A stretch of 58,987 nt of DNA, from contig NCGK01000012.1 in NCBI GenBank assembly GCA_002281735.1, positions 1 through 58,987 on the forward strand, in the 5' to 3' direction. The notes below the pieces were generated by a model, which saw nothing but the letters and a program-made list of their open reading frames with translations, did no database searches and was not told where the DNA came from. The translations under genes were made by a program, and so were the position numbers. Below, in pieces: positions 9,546 through 23,059 of the stretch (the first letter of the stretch is position 1; every line of letters starts with the position of its first letter). The DNA is from Gammaproteobacteria bacterium 28-57-27 (lineage in GTDB: Bacteria > Pseudomonadota > Gammaproteobacteria > Halothiobacillales > Halothiobacillaceae).

Positions 9546-10541
9546 ATGCGTATCGGCTCATTCCAACTCGACAGCCCGCTCGCCCTCGCCCCCATGGCAG
9601 GCGTGACCGACCGCCCCTTTCGTCACCTGTGCAAGACCTTCGGTGCCGGACTGGTGGTGGGCGAAATGTCCTCCAGCAACCCTCAGCTGCGCGACACGCG
9701 CACCAGTCACCGCCGCCTGCCGCATGAAGATGAACCGGAGCCACGCACCATCCAGATCGTCGGCAATGACCCCGCCAATATGGCCGAAGCCGCGCGTCAC
9801 GGCGTGGCACACGGCGCGCAAATCGTTGATATCAACATGGGTTGCCCGGCGAAAAAAATCTGCCAAAAAGCCGCAGGCTCAGCTTTATTGGGTGACAGCG
9901 AGCTGGTCGGGCGCATCCTTGATGCTGTGGTCGCCGCCGTGGAGGTGCCCGTCACGCTCAAGATTCGCACCGGACTCGACCCCAAACAGCGCAATGCCGT
10001 GCAGATTGCGCGCATTGCCCAAGCGGCGGGCATTCAAGCATTGGCCATTCACGGGCGCACCCGTGCCGACATGTTTCGCGGCGAGGCCGAATACGACAGC
10101 ATCCGTGCCGTGCGCGAAGCCGTGGACATTCCACTGTGGGCGAATGGCGACATCGACACCCCCGCCAAAGCGCGTGAGGTGATGGCCTACACTGGCGCGC
10201 ACGGCATCATGCTCGGCCGTGCAACACTGGGGCGTCCTTGGCTATTTGCCGCCATGCGTGCTGCGCTCACCGAGCAACCCCACCCTGCCGAACCGAGTTG
10301 GGAGGCGAAGCGCCAACTCATGCTTCAGCATGTGAACGCACTGCACCAGCTTTACGGTGAACACGTCGGCGTGCGCGTGGCGCGCAAACACATCACTTGG
10401 TATTGTGCGCACCTGCCTGACGGCGATAAGCTGCGTACCCCATTCGTGCTCGTCGATGAAGCCCGCACGCAATTCGATTTGATCGAACATTATTTCGCTT
10501 TCTTGGCCACATCTTTGGCCGATATTGGAGCAGACGCATGA
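9546..10541 (+). CDS. dusB: tRNA-dihydrouridine synthase B
   Basis: This 331-residue FMN enzyme reduces uridine in the tRNA D-loop. The N-terminus reads MRIGSFQLDSPLALAPMAGV, the standard DusB opening, so the ATG at 9546 is preferred over an upstream TTG at 9525. The signature DINMGCPAKKICQKAAGSAL is intact, as is the FMN/phosphate site IPLWANGDIDTP and AHGIMLGRATLGRPW. It overlaps fis by 4 bp (ATGA), the classical dusB-fis operon. In E. coli this operon is growth-rate controlled; no such sites were identified here. Confidence 0.97.
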   Translation: MRIGSFQLDSPLALAPMAGVTDRPFRHLCKTFGAGLVVGEMSSSNPQLRDTRTSHRRLPHEDEPEPRTIQIVGNDPANMAEAARHGVAHGAQIVDINMGCPAKKICQKAAGSALLGDSELVGRILDAVVAAVEVPVTLKIRTGLDPKQRNAVQIARIAQAAGIQALAIHGRTRADMFRGEAEYDSIRAVREAVDIPLWANGDIDTPAKAREVMAYTGAHGIMLGRATLGRPWLFAAMRAALTEQPHPAEPSWEAKRQLMLQHVNALHQLYGEHVGVRVARKHITWYCAHLPDGDKLRTPFVLVDEARTQFDLIEHYFAFLATSLADIGADA

Positions 10542-10795
10542 GCTCTCGTCCCTTGCACGAAACAGTACGTAGCGCACTCAAAGAGTACATGCTCACTCTG
10601 GAGGGTGACGACCCAAGCGACCTGTATGCCATGGTCATACGCGAAGTAGAGCGCCCCTTGCTTGAATGTGCCCTAGAGCATTGCGCAGGCAATCAAACCC
10701 GTGCTGCACAGTGCTTGGGATTGAATCGCGGTACCTTGCGCAAGAAATTGCGCGAACACGATCTGATTCGAGATACAGCACAAGACTTGACCTGA
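10538..10795 (+). CDS. fis: Nucleoid protein Fis
   Basis: This 85-residue DNA-bending protein activates rRNA and tRNA promoters and shapes the nucleoid. The C-terminal helix-turn-helix (ALEHCAGNQTRAAQCLGLNR, then GTLRKKLREHDL) is highly conserved. The N-terminus is shorter than the 98 residues of E. coli Fis, as in other non-enteric gammaproteobacteria. It is translationally coupled to dusB through the ATGA overlap. Confidence 0.96.
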   Translation: MSSRPLHETVRSALKEYMLTLEGDDPSDLYAMVIREVERPLLECALEHCAGNQTRAAQCLGLNRGTLRKKLREHDLIRDTAQDLT

Positions 10796-10853
10796 GGAAG
10801 AAGCTGCGGCATAACACGCGCCAACAAAACCCAACTGACTGCGTGAGACTGCC

Positions 10854-11036
10854 ATGAGCGAAGCCAAATCCATTGAAGACATCGACGATGCCATCGTGCC
10901 TGCCCCTGAACACACGGATGTGCCAGAAGAAACCACCAAGCCGGTGATCGACAAAGACACCCGCCGCCGCTTGGAAGATGCACTGGAAGAGCGCCGTCTG
11001 AAAAAAGCCATCGAAGACGATTACTCAGGCGCATGA
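10854..11036 (+). CDS. Small acidic protein, PA3496-like
   Basis: A 60-residue soluble, acidic protein. The C-terminal part (DTRRRLEDALEERRLKKAIE) is a charged helix resembling the small PA3496-type 'putative envelope integrity' proteins; this resemblance is from memory of the motif and is not certain. It has no membrane segment. Its stop overlaps the start of the DUF423 gene by 4 bp, which supports real translation. The function is unknown. Confidence 0.6.
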   Translation: MSEAKSIEDIDDAIVPAPEHTDVPEETTKPVIDKDTRRRLEDALEERRLKKAIEDDYSGA

Positions 11037-11446
11037 GCCCAGCTCACAATCGTAGTCGCCTGTTTATCCTGCTCGCCAGTTTACTGGGCGGCTTGGGTGT
11101 GGGTTTGGGTGCCTTTGGCGCGCATGGGCTGAAGCATCTCGTGGAGCCGCGTCTGCTAGAGGTGTTTAACACTGCGGTGCAATATCAACTCCTGCATGCG
11201 CTGGCACTGCTCGCCCTCGCGGTCTGGATGCGCCAAGAACCCATTCTCCGCAACACACTCAATCGCGCCGCTTGGGCATGGGTCGTCGGCATCCTGCTGT
11301 TTAGCGGCAGCCTGTATGCCTATATTTTGAGCTACACCCTCGCCGGAGTGCGTTTCTTCGCCTTCATCACGCCTCTGGGCGGCGTGTTTTTTATTTTGGG
11401 CTGGCTGCTGTTGTTTTGGGCAGCGTGGAAGCTTCCGAAGCATTAA
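11033..11446 (+). CDS. DUF423 (YgdD-type) inner-membrane protein
   Basis: A 137-residue protein with four predicted membrane helices: RLFILLASLLGGLGVGLGAF, QLLHALALLALAVW, AWVVGILLFSGSLYAYIL and FFILGWLLLFWAAW. The motif GAFGAHGLK near residue 22 and the FNTAVQYQLLHALALL segment are typical of DUF423. The biochemical role is not established. It starts inside the previous stop (ATGA), so the two genes are coupled. Confidence 0.85.
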   Translation: MSPAHNRSRLFILLASLLGGLGVGLGAFGAHGLKHLVEPRLLEVFNTAVQYQLLHALALLALAVWMRQEPILRNTLNRAAWAWVVGILLFSGSLYAYILSYTLAGVRFFAFITPLGGVFFILGWLLLFWAAWKLPKH

Positions 11447-11456
11447 ATCCGCATTT

Positions 11457-11588
11457 AGCCACAGAGAGCACAGAGTTCACTGAGGAATATGGCCTCAGGC
11501 TTACAAGACAGGGTGCTTTCCTTCATGTGAACGCGCATGGTGTTGCCCCATAACCTCTCTGTGCGCTCTGTATCCTCATGTGGCAAAA
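11457..11588. repeat. CACAGAG paired inverted repeat, copy 3
   Basis: The left arm (AGCCACAGAGAGCACAGAGT at 11457) and the degenerate right arm (CTCTCTGTGCGCTCTGTATC at 11555, then TGGCAAAA) lie between the convergent DUF423 and pyrE genes, where they could also end transcription. Confidence 0.75.
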
Positions 11589-11601
11589 ACGTTCAGCCCG
11601 C

Positions 11602-12246
11602 CTACGCCACACCATACGCCGCACGGTACTGCTCGACCGCCTGCAAGGCATCGGCGTACTGCGGGGCATGGCGCAGCAGCTCAATCAGATCGTTCACGCC
11701 TGCCAGCGGCAAAGCCTGGAGCGCGTAATCACGCTCCAGCTCCTGCACAGCCGATAACTCGCCCTGCCCACGCTCCTGGCGATCCAGCAACACCGCCACC
11801 GCCACCGGCGTTGCGCCTGCCGCCTGCAAAATTGCAATCGACTCGCGCATGGCGGTGCCCGCGGTCATCACATCGTCCACCATCAACACCCGCCCCTGCA
11901 GCGGTGCGCCGACAATGCTGCCACCTTCGCCATGCGCCTTGGCCTCCTTGCGGTTAAACGCCCAGGGCACGTCCACGCCATGTTGCTCAAACAAGGCCAT
12001 GGCCGTGGCTGCAACCAGCGGAATGCCCTTGTAAGCCGGGCCAAACAACATATCGAATGCAATACCGGACTCGACAATGCGCGCCGCATAAAAGCGCCCC
12101 AAACGGCTTAATGCCTCGCCGCTATGGAACAAACCGGCATTGAAAAAATACGGGCTGACGCGGCCGGATTTGAGCGTGAACTCGCCAAAGCGCAACACTT
12201 CGCGCTCCAGCGCATAATTCAAAAAATCTTGGGAAAGTTGTGACAT
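11602..12246 (-). CDS. pyrE: Orotate phosphoribosyltransferase
   Basis: This 214-residue enzyme joins orotate and PRPP to make OMP in pyrimidine synthesis. The start at 12246 gives [20 protein letters not shown], matching the family N-terminus; the longer in-frame ORF to 12285 adds 13 unlikely residues. The PRPP-binding loop [17 protein letters not shown] and the flexible-loop region [12 protein letters not shown] are intact. It lies behind mscL on the same strand with a 74-bp gap. It converges with the DUF423 gene. Confidence 0.96.
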   Translation of the reverse strand: MSQLSQDFLNYALEREVLRFGEFTLKSGRVSPYFFNAGLFHSGEALSRLGRFYAARIVESGIAFDMLFGPAYKGIPLVAATAMALFEQHGVDVPWAFNRKEAKAHGEGGSIVGAPLQGRVLMVDDVMTAGTAMRESIAILQAAGATPVAVAVLLDRQERGQGELSAVQELERDYALQALPLAGVNDLIELLRHAPQYADALQAVEQYRAAYGVA

Positions 12247-12320
12247 ATGCAAAGCGCCCAGTTCCGTAATGAAGGAGGGGCGCATTCTAACAAGCCAAGG
12301 AACTTAAAACCGCGACTTAC

Positions 12321-12755
12321 TTACTTCTTCAAACTGTCACGAATCTCGCGCAACAACAGGACTTCTTCCGATGGCTCCGGCGGAGCAGCCTCAGCCACCG
12401 CATCCGCTGCGGCCGCCTCCTTACGGCGCAGATTGTTCATCAGCTTGATCACCACAAAAATCGCGAAGGCGATAATGGTGAAATCCACCATCGACTGAAT
12501 GAATACCCCGTAATTCAGCGTCGCCACGCCGGCCGCCTTGGCTGCGGCCACTGTTACATACTCCTTGCCATCCAAAGCAAGAAACAGGTTATTGAAGTTG
12601 ATACCGCCGAGCAGCAAACCAATCGGCGGCATCACCAAATCACGCACCATGGAATCGACGATTTTTCCGAAAGCCGCACCAATAATCACGCCCACCGCCA
12701 GATCAAAGGCATTGCCCTTGATGGCGAACTCTTTGAATTCTTTAAGCAAACTCAT
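12321..12755 (-). CDS. mscL: Large-conductance mechanosensitive channel
   Basis: This 144-residue inner-membrane channel opens on hypo-osmotic shock. It has the N-terminal amphipathic helix [22 protein letters not shown]1 ([16 protein letters not shown]), a periplasmic loop, TM2 ([20 protein letters not shown]) and a charged C-terminal helix after an Ala/Pro/Glu linker. The length and order match the family. The start is at 12755, divergent from purD with ~100 bp between. Confidence 0.96.
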   Translation of the reverse strand: MSLLKEFKEFAIKGNAFDLAVGVIIGAAFGKIVDSMVRDLVMPPIGLLLGGINFNNLFLALDGKEYVTVAAAKAAGVATLNYGVFIQSMVDFTIIAFAIFVVIKLMNNLRRKEAAAADAVAEAAPPEPSEEVLLLREIRDSLKK

Positions 12756-12857
12756 TAGCTCATCCTCCTGTCCGTTGCATCGTAGCGGCGCGCAGCCACC
12801 GCCCAGCCGGTACAGTACAATACGCGCATGTATTTTTCCCCCTGTCAGGAATGCTCA

Positions 12858-14150
12858 ATGAAAATCCTTGTTATCGGTTCTGGTGGTCGTGAACACGCCC
12901 TCGCATGGAAACTCGCCCAATCGCCGCGCGTTGCCCAAGTTTTTGTCGCACCGGGCAATGCCGGCACCGCGCATGAAACCAAGTGCGTCAACGTCGCCAT
13001 CAGCGCCACCGATATTCCTGCGCTATTCAGCTTTGCCAAATATCAGGCGATTGATCTCACCGTGGTCGGCCCGGAAGCACCCCTCGCTGCAGGCGTGGTC
13101 GATAGCTTCCGCGATGGCGGCCTGCGCATCTTCGGGCCGACCCGCGAGGCCGCCCAACTGGAAAGCTCCAAGGCTTTCGCCAAGAATTTTCTCGCCCGCC
13201 ACCGCATCCCCACCGCTGAATACCGCGTATTCACCGAGCTGCAACCCGCACTGGATTATCTGAGCGATCACGGCGCACCGATTGTCATCAAAGCCGACGG
13301 TTTGGCAGCTGGCAAGGGCGTAGTCGTGGCCATGAGCAGCGAAGAAGCTGAAGCCGCGGTACGCGACATGCTCGGCGGCCAATTCGGTCAGGCGGGCGCG
13401 CGCGTGGTAATCGAAGAATATCTGGATGGCGAAGAGGCCAGCATCATCTGCATGGTGGATGGTCAGAACATCCTGCCGATGGCCACCAGCCAGGATCACA
13501 AACGCCGCGACGATGGCGATCTGGGGCCGAATACCGGCGGCATGGGCGCCTACTCGCCCGCCCCCGTGGTCACCCCGGAGCTGGAAGCGCGCATCATGCG
13601 TGAAGTGCTACAAGCGACCGTGCAAGGTATGGCGCTCGACGGCCTGCCCTACACCGGCTTTCTCTACGCCGGCATCATGATCGACGCGCAAGGCAACCCT
13701 AAGGTGCTCGAATTCAATTGCCGCTTCGGCGACCCGGAAACCCAGCCAATCATGCTGCGCTTGCAGTCCGACCTGGTGGATTTACTGAACGCCGGCATCG
13801 ACGGCCAGCTCGATCAAGTCGGCGCGGCTTGGGATACGCGCGTGGCGCTGGGCGTGGTCATGGCGGCAGGCAACTACCCCGCCGCCCCGCGCTTGGGGGA
13901 TGTGATTCACGGCCTAGACACGCCGTTACCCAGTCACAGCAAGGTGTTTCATGCGGGAACTTCGCTCAATGCCGATGGCGCGGTCATCACCTCCGGCGGT
14001 CGCGTGCTATGCGTCACCGCGCTCGGCGCAACCACGCATGAAGCCCAACAACACGCCTATGCCGCAGCAGCACATATCCATTTTGACGGCAGCTTCTACC
14101 GCCGCGATATTGGCTGGCGCGCATTGGGCAAGTCTTCACACTCAGCGTAA
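12858..14150 (+). CDS. purD: Phosphoribosylamine-glycine ligase
   Basis: This 430-residue ATP-grasp enzyme makes GAR in purine synthesis. The N-terminus MKILVIGSGGREHALAWKLA fixes the start at 12858. The ATP loop ADGLAAGKGVVVA, the segment NTGGMGAYSPAP and the metal site LEFNCRFGDPETQ are all present. purH, its usual partner, is not adjacent. The next purine gene, purT, follows on the same strand after a CACAGAG repeat. Confidence 0.97.
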   Translation: MKILVIGSGGREHALAWKLAQSPRVAQVFVAPGNAGTAHETKCVNVAISATDIPALFSFAKYQAIDLTVVGPEAPLAAGVVDSFRDGGLRIFGPTREAAQLESSKAFAKNFLARHRIPTAEYRVFTELQPALDYLSDHGAPIVIKADGLAAGKGVVVAMSSEEAEAAVRDMLGGQFGQAGARVVIEEYLDGEEASIICMVDGQNILPMATSQDHKRRDDGDLGPNTGGMGAYSPAPVVTPELEARIMREVLQATVQGMALDGLPYTGFLYAGIMIDAQGNPKVLEFNCRFGDPETQPIMLRLQSDLVDLLNAGIDGQLDQVGAAWDTRVALGVVMAAGNYPAAPRLGDVIHGLDTPLPSHSKVFHAGTSLNADGAVITSGGRVLCVTALGATTHEAQQHAYAAAAHIHFDGSFYRRDIGWRALGKSSHSA

Positions 14151-14178
14151 CAGCGCGCTGCAAGGCTGCGCGGAAATT

Positions 14179-14252
14179 AGCCACAGAGCGCACAGACTTC
14201 ACCGAAAGGCACGTTTCTTTCGCTGTCATCTTTGTGCGCTCTGTGGCAAAAA
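14179..14252. repeat. CACAGAG paired inverted repeat, copy 4
   Basis: A compact copy: the left arm AGCCACAGAGCGCACAGACT starts at 14179, and the right arm TTTGTGCGCTCTGTGGCAAA spans 14231-14250. It sits between purD and purT. The short spacing allows a single hairpin. Confidence 0.8.
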
Positions 14253-14300
14253 AACCTGCGTACACCTTGCCCGCCAACCCCATCCTTGAGGAGGCCACTC

Positions 14301-15488
14301 ATGCCCAATCTCACCCTTGGCACCGCCCTGTGCCCATCTGCCACCCGCCTGATGCTGCTCGGCAGCGGCGAACTGGGCAAGGAAGTGGCGATTGAAGCGC
14401 AACGCCTTGGCATCGAAGTCATTGCCGTCGATCGCTACGCCAACGCCCCCGCCATGCAGGTCGCGCACCGCAGCCATGTGGTCGACATGCTCGACGGCGC
14501 GGCCTTGCGCGCCCTGATCGAAGCGGAAAAGCCTGACCTGATCGTGCCGGAAATCGAAGCGATTGCGACAGCCACCCTCGTCGACATGGAACAGGAAGGC
14601 TGGCGCGTCATCCCCACCGCCCGCGCCGCCTGGCTAACCATGAACCGCGAGGGCATCCGCCGCCTGGCTGCCGAAGAGCTCGACTTGCCGACCTCGCCCT
14701 ACCGCTTTGCCGACTGCGAGGCCGACTACCGCGCCGCCGTCGCTGCCTTGGGGATGCCCTGCGTGGTCAAGCCGATCATGTCCTCCTCCGGCAAGGGACA
14801 GAGCGTCATCAAGTCAGAGGACGACATCGCCCCGGCCTGGCAATATGCCCAAGAAGGCGGGCGCGCCGGCAAAGGTCGAGTCATCGTCGAAGGCTTTATC
14901 GACTTCGACTACGAAATCACCCTGCTCACCGTGCGCCACGCAGGTGGCACCTCCTTCTGCCCGCCCATCGGTCATTTGCAGATCAAGGGCGACTACCGCG
15001 AGTCCTGGCAACCCCAAGCCATGAGCGAAGCCGCCCTGCGCGAAGCGGAGCGCATCGCCGAAATGGTCACCACGTCGCTAGGCGGCTACGGACTGTTCGG
15101 CGTCGAGCTGTTCGTCAAAGGTGACATGGTGTGGTTCTCCGAGGTCTCGCCTCGCCCGCACGATACCGGCCTGGTCACCCTGATCTCACAAGACTTATCC
15201 GAATTCGCGCTGCATGTGCGCGCCATTCTCGGCCTACCCATTCCCAATATCCGCACACGCGGCGCGGCGGCCTCATGCGCCCTGCTGGTCGAAGGCGAAA
15301 GTCGAGACCTGCGTTTCACCGGATTAGAGCAGGCGCTGACTGAGCCGGATACTCAGCTACGCCTGTTTGGCAAACCGGAGATCCACGGCGGCCGCCGCCT
15401 GGGCGTGGCGCTGGCACTGGGGGACGATGTCGAAGAAGCGCGCGCCAAGGCGCGGCGGGTGGTGGAACAGGTCGAGATCCACTTTTGA
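14301..15488 (+). CDS. purT: Formate-dependent GAR transformylase (PurT)
   Basis: This 395-residue ATP-grasp enzyme formylates GAR directly from formate, bypassing the folate-dependent PurN. The N-terminal nucleotide-binding segment is [20 protein letters not shown]. The glycine-rich ATP loop [13 protein letters not shown], the [17 protein letters not shown] strand and the metal site [12 protein letters not shown] are intact. The start at 14301 is set by GAGGAGG about 6 bp upstream. A perfect bidirectional terminator separates it from the convergent proB. Confidence 0.97.
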   Translation: MPNLTLGTALCPSATRLMLLGSGELGKEVAIEAQRLGIEVIAVDRYANAPAMQVAHRSHVVDMLDGAALRALIEAEKPDLIVPEIEAIATATLVDMEQEGWRVIPTARAAWLTMNREGIRRLAAEELDLPTSPYRFADCEADYRAAVAALGMPCVVKPIMSSSGKGQSVIKSEDDIAPAWQYAQEGGRAGKGRVIVEGFIDFDYEITLLTVRHAGGTSFCPPIGHLQIKGDYRESWQPQAMSEAALREAERIAEMVTTSLGGYGLFGVELFVKGDMVWFSEVSPRPHDTGLVTLISQDLSEFALHVRAILGLPIPNIRTRGAAASCALLVEGESRDLRFTGLEQALTEPDTQLRLFGKPEIHGGRRLGVALALGDDVEEARAKARRVVEQVEIHF

Positions 15489-15511
15489 TACCCAGATGGA
15501 TGACGTCCCCT

Positions 15512-15548
15512 GAATAAAAAACGCCGCGAGATGCGGCGTTTTTTATTC
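15512..15548. terminator. Bidirectional intrinsic terminator between purT and proB
   Basis: A perfect 16-bp stem (GAATAAAAAACGCCGC and its complement) has a 5-nt loop, a GC core and A/T flanks giving a T-tract in both directions. It ends purT and proB transcripts. Its right edge touches the proB stop codon. Confidence 0.92.
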
Positions 15549-16677
15549 ACATCAGCACCAGATTATCCCGATGCACTAACTCCGGCTCGTCCTCATAGCC
15601 TAATAGTGCAGGCAGGGCATGACTGGGCTGCCCCTGAATCTTGCGTGCGTCCTCCGCACCGTAATTGACCAGCCCGCGTGCAACTTCCACGCCGTCCGGG
15701 GCGAGAATCGAGACCAGATCGCCGCGGTGGAACGCGCCTTCCACCGCTGTGACACCCACCGGCAACAGGCTACGCCCCTGCTCGCGTAGCACACGCGCCG
15801 CGCCCGCGTCGATCAGCAAACGACCCGCCACATGCAGCTGGCTGGCCAGCCACTGCTTGCGCGCCAACAGCGGTGCCTGATCGGGCAAAAACAGCGTGCC
15901 AATCTCCTCACCACCCGCCAGCCGGGTCAAAACTTCGCACTCGCTACCGGCGGCAATCAGGGTGGCCGCGCCCGAACGCGCCGCGCGCTGGGCTGCGCGC
16001 ACCTTGGTCGCCATGCCGCCGCGCCCAAGTGCACCGCCCTCGCTGGACGCCATTGCAGCCAGCGCAGGGTCGCTGGCATGAACCTCATGCAGCAGGCGGG
16101 CGGACGAATCCTTGCGCGGGTCAGCGGTATAAAGCCCCTGCTGGTCGGTCAAAATCACCAGCACATCAGCTTCAACCAGATTGGCCACCAGCGCCGCCAG
16201 GGTGTCGTTGTCGCCGAAACGAATTTCTTCGGTAGCCACCGTGTCGTTTTCGTTGACCACCGGGATGACATCATGCGTCAGCAGGGTGCGCAGGGTGCTG
16301 CGCGCATTCAGATAACGCACCCGATGCGACAAGTCATCATGGGTGAGCAAAATCTGCGCGGTGCGCATCTTGTGACGCTGAAACACGCTTTCATACGCCT
16401 GCGCCAAGCCCATTTGTCCCACTGCGGCAGCGGCTTGCAATTCGTGCAAGGCGGTGGGGCGCGTGACCCAGCCCAGGCGCAACATGCCTTCGGCCACCGC
16501 CCCCGAAGTGACAATCACCACTTCTTTACCCGCCGCACGCAGCGCATGTACCTGTGCCGCCCAGCGATCAATGGCATCTAAATCAACGCCTTGCCCGCCG
16601 CGCGTCACCATGGCGCTGCCGATCTTCACCACCCAACGCTTGGTCTGACTGATTAAAGCGCGCACATTGCTGGTCAT
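15547..16677 (-). CDS. proB: Glutamate 5-kinase
   Basis: This 376-residue enzyme phosphorylates glutamate, the first step of proline synthesis. The amino-acid kinase domain starts at [17 protein letters not shown] and includes [19 protein letters not shown] and [18 protein letters not shown]. The last ~100 residues form a PUA domain, as in full-length ProB. It starts 8 bp after the obgE stop, so it is the last gene of the rplU-rpmA-obgE-proB operon. proC of the same pathway is also in this window, at 26233. Confidence 0.97.
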   Translation of the reverse strand: MTSNVRALISQTKRWVVKIGSAMVTRGGQGVDLDAIDRWAAQVHALRAAGKEVVIVTSGAVAEGMLRLGWVTRPTALHELQAAAAVGQMGLAQAYESVFQRHKMRTAQILLTHDDLSHRVRYLNARSTLRTLLTHDVIPVVNENDTVATEEIRFGDNDTLAALVANLVEADVLVILTDQQGLYTADPRKDSSARLLHEVHASDPALAAMASSEGGALGRGGMATKVRAAQRAARSGAATLIAAGSECEVLTRLAGGEEIGTLFLPDQAPLLARKQWLASQLHVAGRLLIDAGAARVLREQGRSLLPVGVTAVEGAFHRGDLVSILAPDGVEVARGLVNYGAEDARKIQGQPSHALPALLGYEDEPELVHRDNLVLM

Positions 16678-16685
16678 AACAACAC

Positions 16686-17801
<1,116 letters not shown>

Positions 17802-17823
17802 TCACCCCGCCCAAAACAAACAA

Positions 17824-17843
17824 AGCCCCGACCAAGCGGGGCT
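17824..17843 (-). terminator. Hairpin with T-rich tail between rpmA and obgE
   Basis: On the minus strand AGCCCCG - CTTGGT - CGGGGCT is followed by TTGTTTGTTTT. It can end the abundant rplU-rpmA transcript while letting part of transcription reach obgE and proB, as seen in ribosomal-protein operons. Confidence 0.75.
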
Positions 17844-17871
17844 AAAGAGTGCGCTACGCATCAACCCATCA

Positions 17872-18129
17872 TCAGGCTGAAACGACACTCACATAACGAC
17901 GGCTTTTCGGCCCCTTGACTTCAAACTGGATGGTGCCATCCACCAGCGCAAACAGGGTGTAGTCCTTGCCACAACCCACGTTGCGACCCGGGTGGAACTG
18001 GGTACCACGCTGACGCACGATGATGTTGCCTGCGGTGGCAGCCTGGCCGCCGTAAAGCTTCACGCCAAGGCGCTTGGATTCTGAATCACGACCGTTGCGG
18101 GAACTACCCGCCGCTTTCTTGTGTGCCAT
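17872..18129 (-). CDS. rpmA: Ribosomal protein bL27
   Basis: An 85-residue 50S protein near the peptidyl-transferase centre. It begins [20 protein letters not shown], the canonical bL27 N-terminus without the cleavable extension seen in Firmicutes. [20 protein letters not shown] is also typical. It lies 22 bp after rplU. Confidence 0.98.
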   Translation of the reverse strand: MAHKKAAGSSRNGRDSESKRLGVKLYGGQAATAGNIIVRQRGTQFHPGRNVGCGKDYTLFALVDGTIQFEVKGPKSRRYVSVVSA

Positions 18130-18151
18130 GTCTTAATAAACCTCGATGGGA

Positions 18152-18463
18152 TTAAGCAGAGATGCTTGTAATCAGGATTTCAGTGTAATTCTGACGGTGT
18201 CCCATGTGCTTCATATGATGCTTGCGGCGACGGAACTTCAGAATCTCGACTTTCTTGTGACGACCGTGGCTCAACACCTCAGCCGACACTTTCGCGCCTT
18301 CAACCAACGGCGAGCCAACCTTGAATTCGGTACCATCAGCCACCATCAGCACCTGATCGATATCAAAGGTCGAGCCCACATCGACGGCAAGGCTCTCGAC
18401 GCGCAGGTATTCACCTTGCTCAACGCGGTATTGCTTACCGCCTGTCACGATCACTGCATACAT
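18152..18463 (-). CDS. rplU: Ribosomal protein bL21
   Basis: A 103-residue 50S protein that binds 23S rRNA. The start at 18463 gives [20 protein letters not shown], the family N-terminus; an in-frame extension up to 18544 is not coding because it contains the promoter. [19 protein letters not shown] is the RNA-binding C-terminal region. It is the first gene of the operon. Confidence 0.98.
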   Translation of the reverse strand: MYAVIVTGGKQYRVEQGEYLRVESLAVDVGSTFDIDQVLMVADGTEFKVGSPLVEGAKVSAEVLSHGRHKKVEILKFRRRKHHMKHMGHRQNYTEILITSISA

Positions 18464-18505
18464 GATGGTGTGCTCCAAAATATTCAAACGTATTAAAGGG
18501 CGCGG

Positions 18506-18534
18506 ATTGTATGTTCCGTTCAAGCACAAGTCAA
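18506..18534 (-). promoter_or_regulatory. Sigma-70 promoter for rplU-rpmA-obgE-proB
   Basis: On the minus strand TTGACT (18534-18529) and TACAAT (18511-18506) are separated by exactly 17 bp, close to consensus. The -10 box ends 42 bp before the rplU start codon. Confidence 0.78.
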
Positions 18535-18593
18535 ACATAATCAAGCATTCAGCCCAGAATACTTAAAATCGTTCTATGCTGGAGCGCTGTGGC

Positions 18594-18623
18594 TTGACAC
18601 CCTATCCCTGCTTTCCCTAGCAT
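18594..18623 (+). promoter_or_regulatory. Candidate promoter for ispB
   Basis: TTGACA (18594-18599) and TAGCAT (18618-18623) are 18 bp apart, about 50 bp upstream of the ispB ATG. The -35 box is perfect and the -10 box is weak. Confidence 0.45.
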
Positions 18624-18674
18624 CAACCCACTTTGCCGCTGATTGACCCACCCTCGAAACTTGACATCAAGCCC

Positions 18675-19643
18675 ATGAACTTTGAACAAGTGCGCCAAGT
18701 CGCCGCGCACGACATGCACCTCGTCAATCAATTGATTGAGCACAGCTTACATTCCGAGGTCGTTCTCGTTCGCCAGCTTTCAACCTACATCATTCATGGG
18801 GGCGGCAAGCGTTTACGCCCAATGCTGCACCTGCTTGCAGCTCGCGCGGCGGGTTATCACGGCGAACAGCACCATGCGCTGGCCGCCGTGATTGAATTTA
18901 TTCACACCGCCACCCTGCTGCATGACGACGTGGTGGATGAATCCGAGATGCGCCGAGGCCGCCAAACGGCAAATGCCCTGTTTGGCAATGCGGCCAGCGT
19001 ACTGGTAGGCGACTTTCTCTACTCGCGCGCCTTTCAGATGATGAGCAGCCTTGGCAACCTGCGCATCATGGACATCCTCGCCAACACCACCAATGTTATT
19101 GCCGAAGGCGAAGTCATGCAGCTCATGAACTGCAACGATCCGGACACCAGCGAAGAGGCCTACATGAATGTCATTCGCTACAAGACCGCCCAGCTTTTTT
19201 CTGCGGCTGGTCGCTTGGGCGGTGTACTGGCAAACGCGCCACCAGAGATCGAAGACGCGCTTGCGGCCTACGGCATGCACCTAGGCAACGCCTTCCAGCT
19301 CATGGACGACGTACTGGACTATGAAGCCGACGCAGACATCCTGGGCAAAAATGTCGGTGATGACCTCGCCGAAGGCAAACCGACCCTGCCACTGATTCAC
19401 GCCATGCGCCACGCCAGCCCCGAACAGGCCAGCCTGATCCGAACCGCCATTGAAAACGGCGGCAGCGAGCATTTACCCAAGGTTTTGCAAGTTATTGCCA
19501 GTGTCGGCTCGCTCGCCTATACTGCGCGCCTTGCGATGAACGAGGTGGAATACGCGATAAGCGCCCTCGCCATCCTTCCCGCCTCACCGCAGCGCGAAGC
19601 CCTTGAGCACATTGCTCGCTTCGCAGCGGCGAGGGATCATTAA
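18675..19643 (+). CDS. ispB: Octaprenyl diphosphate synthase
   Basis: This 322-residue trans-prenyltransferase makes the quinone side chain. The ATG at 18675 gives MNFEQVRQVAAHDMHLVNQL, which aligns with E. coli IspB over its full length; an upstream TTG at 18633 is unlikely. The first Asp-rich motif is LLHDDVVDESEMRRGR and the second is LMDDVLDYEAD, followed by GKNVGDDLAEGKPTLPL. It diverges from the rplU operon, the standard arrangement. A tRNA gene follows. Confidence 0.97.
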   Translation: MNFEQVRQVAAHDMHLVNQLIEHSLHSEVVLVRQLSTYIIHGGGKRLRPMLHLLAARAAGYHGEQHHALAAVIEFIHTATLLHDDVVDESEMRRGRQTANALFGNAASVLVGDFLYSRAFQMMSSLGNLRIMDILANTTNVIAEGEVMQLMNCNDPDTSEEAYMNVIRYKTAQLFSAAGRLGGVLANAPPEIEDALAAYGMHLGNAFQLMDDVLDYEADADILGKNVGDDLAEGKPTLPLIHAMRHASPEQASLIRTAIENGGSEHLPKVLQVIASVGSLAYTARLAMNEVEYAISALAILPASPQREALEHIARFAAARDH

Positions 19644-19683
19644 GCTCTGGGCTGATGCTTTGGCTTGGTGATTGCTTATTTGT

Positions 19684-19760
19684 CGGAGTGTGGCTCAGCC
19701 TGGTAGAGCACTACGTTCGGGACGTAGGGGTCGTAGGTTCGAATCCTATCACTCCGACCA
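19684..19760 (+). tRNA. tRNA-Pro (anticodon CGG)
   Basis: A 77-nt cloverleaf with encoded CCA. The acceptor stem CGGAGTG pairs with CACTCCG. The D-arm is GGCTCAGCCTGGTAGAGC. The anticodon stem CTACG / CGTAG encloses TTCGGGA, giving anticodon CGG. The T-loop is GTTCGAATC. The C1-G72 first pair is typical of bacterial tRNA-Pro. Confidence 0.97.
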
Positions 19761-19807
19761 CTTTATTCTTCATGTGCCGAGTCTAATGAGCTGGGTCGAA
19801 CTAGCCC

Positions 19808-23055
<3,248 letters not shown>

Positions 23056-23059
23056 CGGA